The notes below the pieces were generated by a model. The model was not told the origin of the DNA. It did not search any database and was given only the letters and a program-made list of their open reading frames with translations. A stretch of 31,750 bases of DNA, from positions 1 to 31,750 of the IMG/VR virus record IMGVR_UViG_3300037198_000150, one strand, 5' to 3'. This document shows, piece by piece, positions 30,029 to 31,750 of the stretch. The stretch's first letter is position 1. Each line of letters starts with the position of its first letter. This DNA is from a virus. A program made the position numbers and the translations under genes.

Positions 30029-30392
30029 TCTCCAGCTCAGGCGCCCGCCGCCCGGACTTGTTCACCCGCAGCTTGTCCTCGGCCACTGCCTTCTCCGCGG
30101 CACGCAGGCGCTCGTATGGAATGGCGGCGAGCATGGCGCGAAGGTTCGCGCGCAGCTCCCCGGACATGCCTGGCTCGGCCACGCGCAAGATCACGTGCCA
30201 CGTATCCACGGCCAGGAGCTTGTTCATCCACCCGACGCGATCGAGGAGGTCTTCGGGGGGTGGGCCGCAAGCCGTGTACTCCTCCAACTTCCGGTCCTTC
30301 TTGGGCCGACCGCCGAGCTTCCCATTCTCGCGAGAGGCGTGCTTGCGCGCAGAGCAGGTCTTCTTTCTGGTCAGGAGTGGGCTCATAGACAC
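29964..30392 (-). CDS. Terminase small subunit-like protein, downstream part of a split gene
   Basis: 142 aa from GTG 30392 or, better, 140 aa from ATG 30386. It contains ARKHASRENGKLGGRPKKDR, a basic helix with GGRPKK like small terminases or other phage DNA-binding proteins, then EDLLDRVGWMNKLLAVDTWH and a helical C-terminus. Its first 60 or so bases overlap the coding-like part of another frame that starts at 30558, so the real protein may be a fusion of about 197 aa. The place just before the large terminase supports a packaging role. Confidence 0.6.
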   Translation of the reverse strand: MSMSPLLTRKKTCSARKHASRENGKLGGRPKKDRKLEEYTACGPPPEDLLDRVGWMNKLLAVDTWHVILRVAEPGMSGELRANLRAMLAAIPYERLRAAEKAVAEDKLRVNKSGRRAPELENAASESTADVAGPPPGGAGKF

Positions 30393-30558
30393 CTAGGTTT
30401 GCTGCCCATTTCGGGCGTTCAGTCAGGTACGCCCCTACACCTCGTGGCTGTCGCAGGGGACTCGTTATAATTTTGGACAGGGCATTCATATCATAGTCAC
30501 CATACTCCCCTGAATCCTTCTGCACGATTGCCACCTCGTCCAATGCCATCCGGGTCAT
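30037..30558 (-). CDS. Upstream frame of the split small-terminase-like gene
   Basis: ATG 30558 follows GGAGG. The first 60 or so residues (MTRMALDEVAIVQKDSGEYG, RGVGAYLTERPKWAANLGVY, EPTPDQKED) look like a real protein, whereas everything after about 30370 is Arg/Gly/Pro-rich and reads as the shadow of the adjacent frame. A +1 shift near 30370-30385 would join it to the GGRPKK frame. This may be a sequencing indel, a programmed shift, or two overlapping genes with the first one ending in a nonfunctional tail. Confidence 0.45.
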   Translation of the reverse strand: MTRMALDEVAIVQKDSGEYGDYDMNALSKIITSPLRQPRGVGAYLTERPKWAANLGVYEPTPDQKEDLLCAQARLSREWEARRSAQEGPEVGGVHGLRPTPRRPPRSRRVDEQAPGRGYVARDLARGRARHVRGAAREPSRHARRHSIRAPACRGEGSGRGQAAGEQVRAAGA

Positions 30559-30955
30559 GCCCCTCCGCTGGCGGGCGCACGAAGAGCACGGGCACATGCT
30601 CGACGACATGTTGTTCACGCTCAGACTCGAAGACCATCGACGGGCAGACTTGGCATCGCCAGAGTGAATCCTTCAGGTCACGCATCCGCCCGTAGGCCCG
30701 CTTGTTCGCCGGCGCCGTGGGCGTCTTGCATACAATGCCGATCGCGCGAAGGGCAGCGCGTGCTTCCTCGTCTGCTACTGCAGCTCGTTGCAGGCACGAG
30801 ATGGCGGCTACCACCGCCTTCTTGGTAGCATCCGTCGCCGCCAGAGTGGACGCCCTCTCGAGGTCATTGATTGCCTGTCCGCGCCACGAGCCAAAGCGCG
30901 ACAGTGGATCGGCGGCATGGCGCAAGGCGTCGACCACCTCGTTGTTGGCTGTCAT
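30497..30955 (-). CDS. C2H2 zinc-finger-like protein (152 aa)
   Basis: ATG 30955 overlaps the resolvase TGA (ATGA). The N-terminal 75 residues are helical (NDLERASTLAATDATKKAVV). Near residue 100 CQVCPSMVFESEREQHVVEH gives C-x2-C-x11-H-x3-H, a classical zinc-finger spacing. The tail is Gly/Arg-rich and overlaps the start of the next gene by about 60 bp. It could bind DNA near the packaging genes; no family is recognised. Confidence 0.6.
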   Translation of the reverse strand: MTANNEVVDALRHAADPLSRFGSWRGQAINDLERASTLAATDATKKAVVAAISCLQRAAVADEEARAALRAIGIVCKTPTAPANKRAYGRMRDLKDSLWRCQVCPSMVFESEREQHVVEHVPVLFVRPPAEGHDPDGIGRGGNRAEGFRGVW

Positions 30956-31533
30956 CCTGGCATCTTCCTAGCCATGCGGATCACCTCGCTGTCGAGCGCC
31001 GCGACTACTACCGCCAATGCATCGAGGGCATGCTCCTGGAGGCCCTTCGGCAGGCCGGCTAGGCGTTGCGGTAGCTCGGCGAAGCGCCTAGCCAAGGCGG
31101 CGTGCACGGCGGCCTTGGAGGCGTTCTGCCCAGCGTAGTCGGCGCGTCGACCGCCGGTCACCAGGCCGGCGGCGCCGAGGCGCTTCTTGACCTGCTGGGG
31201 TGAGACCTGCACCACTGGCACACAGCCGAGGCTGGCGAGGCAATCGAGCACGCCCCAGGAGCGACCGACCTTGTAGGCGGCCGACGAGTGGGGTGGATGC
31301 GAGACCGCCTCGGCGCAGATGGCCGTGACTCCGCGCACGAGCGGCGCCAGGGCCTGCGTGAGCTCACCACCGCGGCGGTGATCGTCGCTGGACGCGAGAA
31401 CGTGTAGCTTGCGCGTGCTCTTGGCGGTGCGGATCACGCCGAGCTGCAGGATCTCCTCACCGCTGGCCTCCAGCCGCACCAACGCCCAGCCCAGCGCTGC
31501 GAACCCAGGGTCAACGCCTAAGACGATGGCCAT
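30952..31533 (-). CDS. RuvC-like Holliday junction resolvase
   Basis: 193 aa, ATG 31533 preceded by AGGAG at a 7-8 bp spacing. GVDPGFAALGWALV (Asp8), AICAEAV (Glu75) and HALDALAVVVAAL (His168, Asp171) are the RuvC active-site blocks in order; SPQQVKKRLG is also typical of RuvC folds. Length is close to bacterial RuvC (about 170 aa). In phages these enzymes resolve branched DNA before or during packaging, in line with its position upstream of the terminase. Confidence 0.85.
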   Translation of the reverse strand: MAIVLGVDPGFAALGWALVRLEASGEEILQLGVIRTAKSTRKLHVLASSDDHRRGGELTQALAPLVRGVTAICAEAVSHPPHSSAAYKVGRSWGVLDCLASLGCVPVVQVSPQQVKKRLGAAGLVTGGRRADYAGQNASKAAVHAALARRFAELPQRLAGLPKGLQEHALDALAVVVAALDSEVIRMARKMPG

Positions 31534-31548
31534 GCTGATCTCCTAGTC

Positions 31549-31750
31549 CTAGACCTGCGCGCGTGGTAACCGGTATTGGTTCCATGCGCGCTTCCCCCCC
31601 GTAGGGGGGGCGCATGGGAACCGATCCGTTACCGTCGGTGAGCGAGATGATCGGTTCCCGAGGTCGGGAATCGATTCCCAAACTCCGGGAATCGATTCCG
31701 CACGATCGCCAACTACGCGCCGATGTTGGCCTTGATCGGTTCCCAACCTT
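31549..31750 (-). CDS. Possible C-terminal end of a gene entering from the right
   Basis: A frame open from the window edge ends at TAG 31549-31551, 15 bp before the resolvase start. It reads AESIPGVWESIPDLGNRSS and contains a seven-codon direct repeat (ESIPGVW/ESIPDLG), because the DNA carries palindromic GGGAATCGATTCC sites. Codon content is low complexity, so it may instead be non-coding. No family recognised. Confidence 0.3.
   Translation of the reverse strand, partial: RLGTDQGQHRRVVGDRAESIPGVWESIPDLGNRSSRSPTVTDRFPCAPPTGGKRAWNQYRLPRAQV
31575..31744. repeat. Array of GGGAAYCGAT-type sites plus large hairpin
   Basis: Sites: ATTGGTTCC 31575-31583, GGGAACCGATC 31616-31626, GATCGGTTCCC 31649-31659, perfect palindrome GGGAATCGATTCCC 31666-31679, near-palindrome 31687-31700, GATCGGTTCCC 31734-31744. 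Between the first two lies a strong inverted repeat: CCATGCG (31582-31588) and seven C (31594-31600), a GTA loop, seven G (31604-31610) and CGCATGG (31611-31617). It could be an operator cluster, a terminal recognition site or a coding repeat. Confidence 0.6.

Noticed and set aside
1-31750. tRNA genes, CRISPR arrays, insertion sequences, restriction or toxin-antitoxin cassettes
   Set aside because: No cloverleaf-like segments, no spaced identical repeats of CRISPR type, and no transposase, nuclease-antitoxin or defence motifs were seen in any frame.

Overview
The window is about 31.7 kb of a high-GC tailed-phage genome or prophage with a Mu-type contractile-tail (myovirus) virion module. The host is probably Gram-negative, because the lysis cassette contains an Rz/Rz1-like two-component spanin pair in overlapping frames. 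I see no integrase, transposase, repressor, tRNA, rRNA or CRISPR array. Both window edges cut through genes.

Layout. Reading the minus strand from right to left (transcription order) there is: a partial gene in a palindrome-rich segment (31549-31750), a RuvC-like resolvase, a zinc-finger protein, a small-terminase-like gene split over two frames, the large terminase, a Mu gp29-like portal, a protease/scaffold fusion, a repeat-rich decoration protein, and a Mu gpT-like capsid protein. Then come gp35-, gp36-, gpG-, gp37- and gp38-like connector proteins, sheath, tube, a tail chaperone with a probable programmed -1 frameshift on an A9 tract, tape measure, and baseplate proteins N, P, gp45, gp46, gp47. 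A gp48-like protein fused to a LamG domain follows, then a small virion protein, the lysis cassette (two membrane proteins, Rz/Rz1, amidase), and three likely adsorption or fibre-associated proteins ending at 4979. No MuF (gp30) homologue is visible.

From 4000 to 4992 a short plus-strand operon encodes small regulatory-looking proteins: a Fis-like HTH protein, a 66-aa sigma-70 region-2-like protein and a Cys-rich protein. It diverges from a minus-strand early-type operon (3770 to 1). That operon holds small unknown proteins, two excisionase-type HTH proteins, and a replication protein whose C-terminus is fused in frame to a piece of a DNA methyltransferase and then cut by a TGA.

The most interesting non-coding signals are four. 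(1) A 43-bp element occurs three times, each time immediately before a start codon of a late gene with identical internal spacing. (2) Two clusters of TCGCGA-type boxes phased at about 11 bp lie inside the replication gene and are a candidate origin. (3) A duplicated, oppositely oriented element sits at nearly the same distance from both divergent start codons around 3770-4000. (4) An array of GGGAAYCGAT-type sites and a large hairpin lies at the right edge. Almost all genes are joined by 1-4 bp stop/start overlaps, which fixes many start sites.
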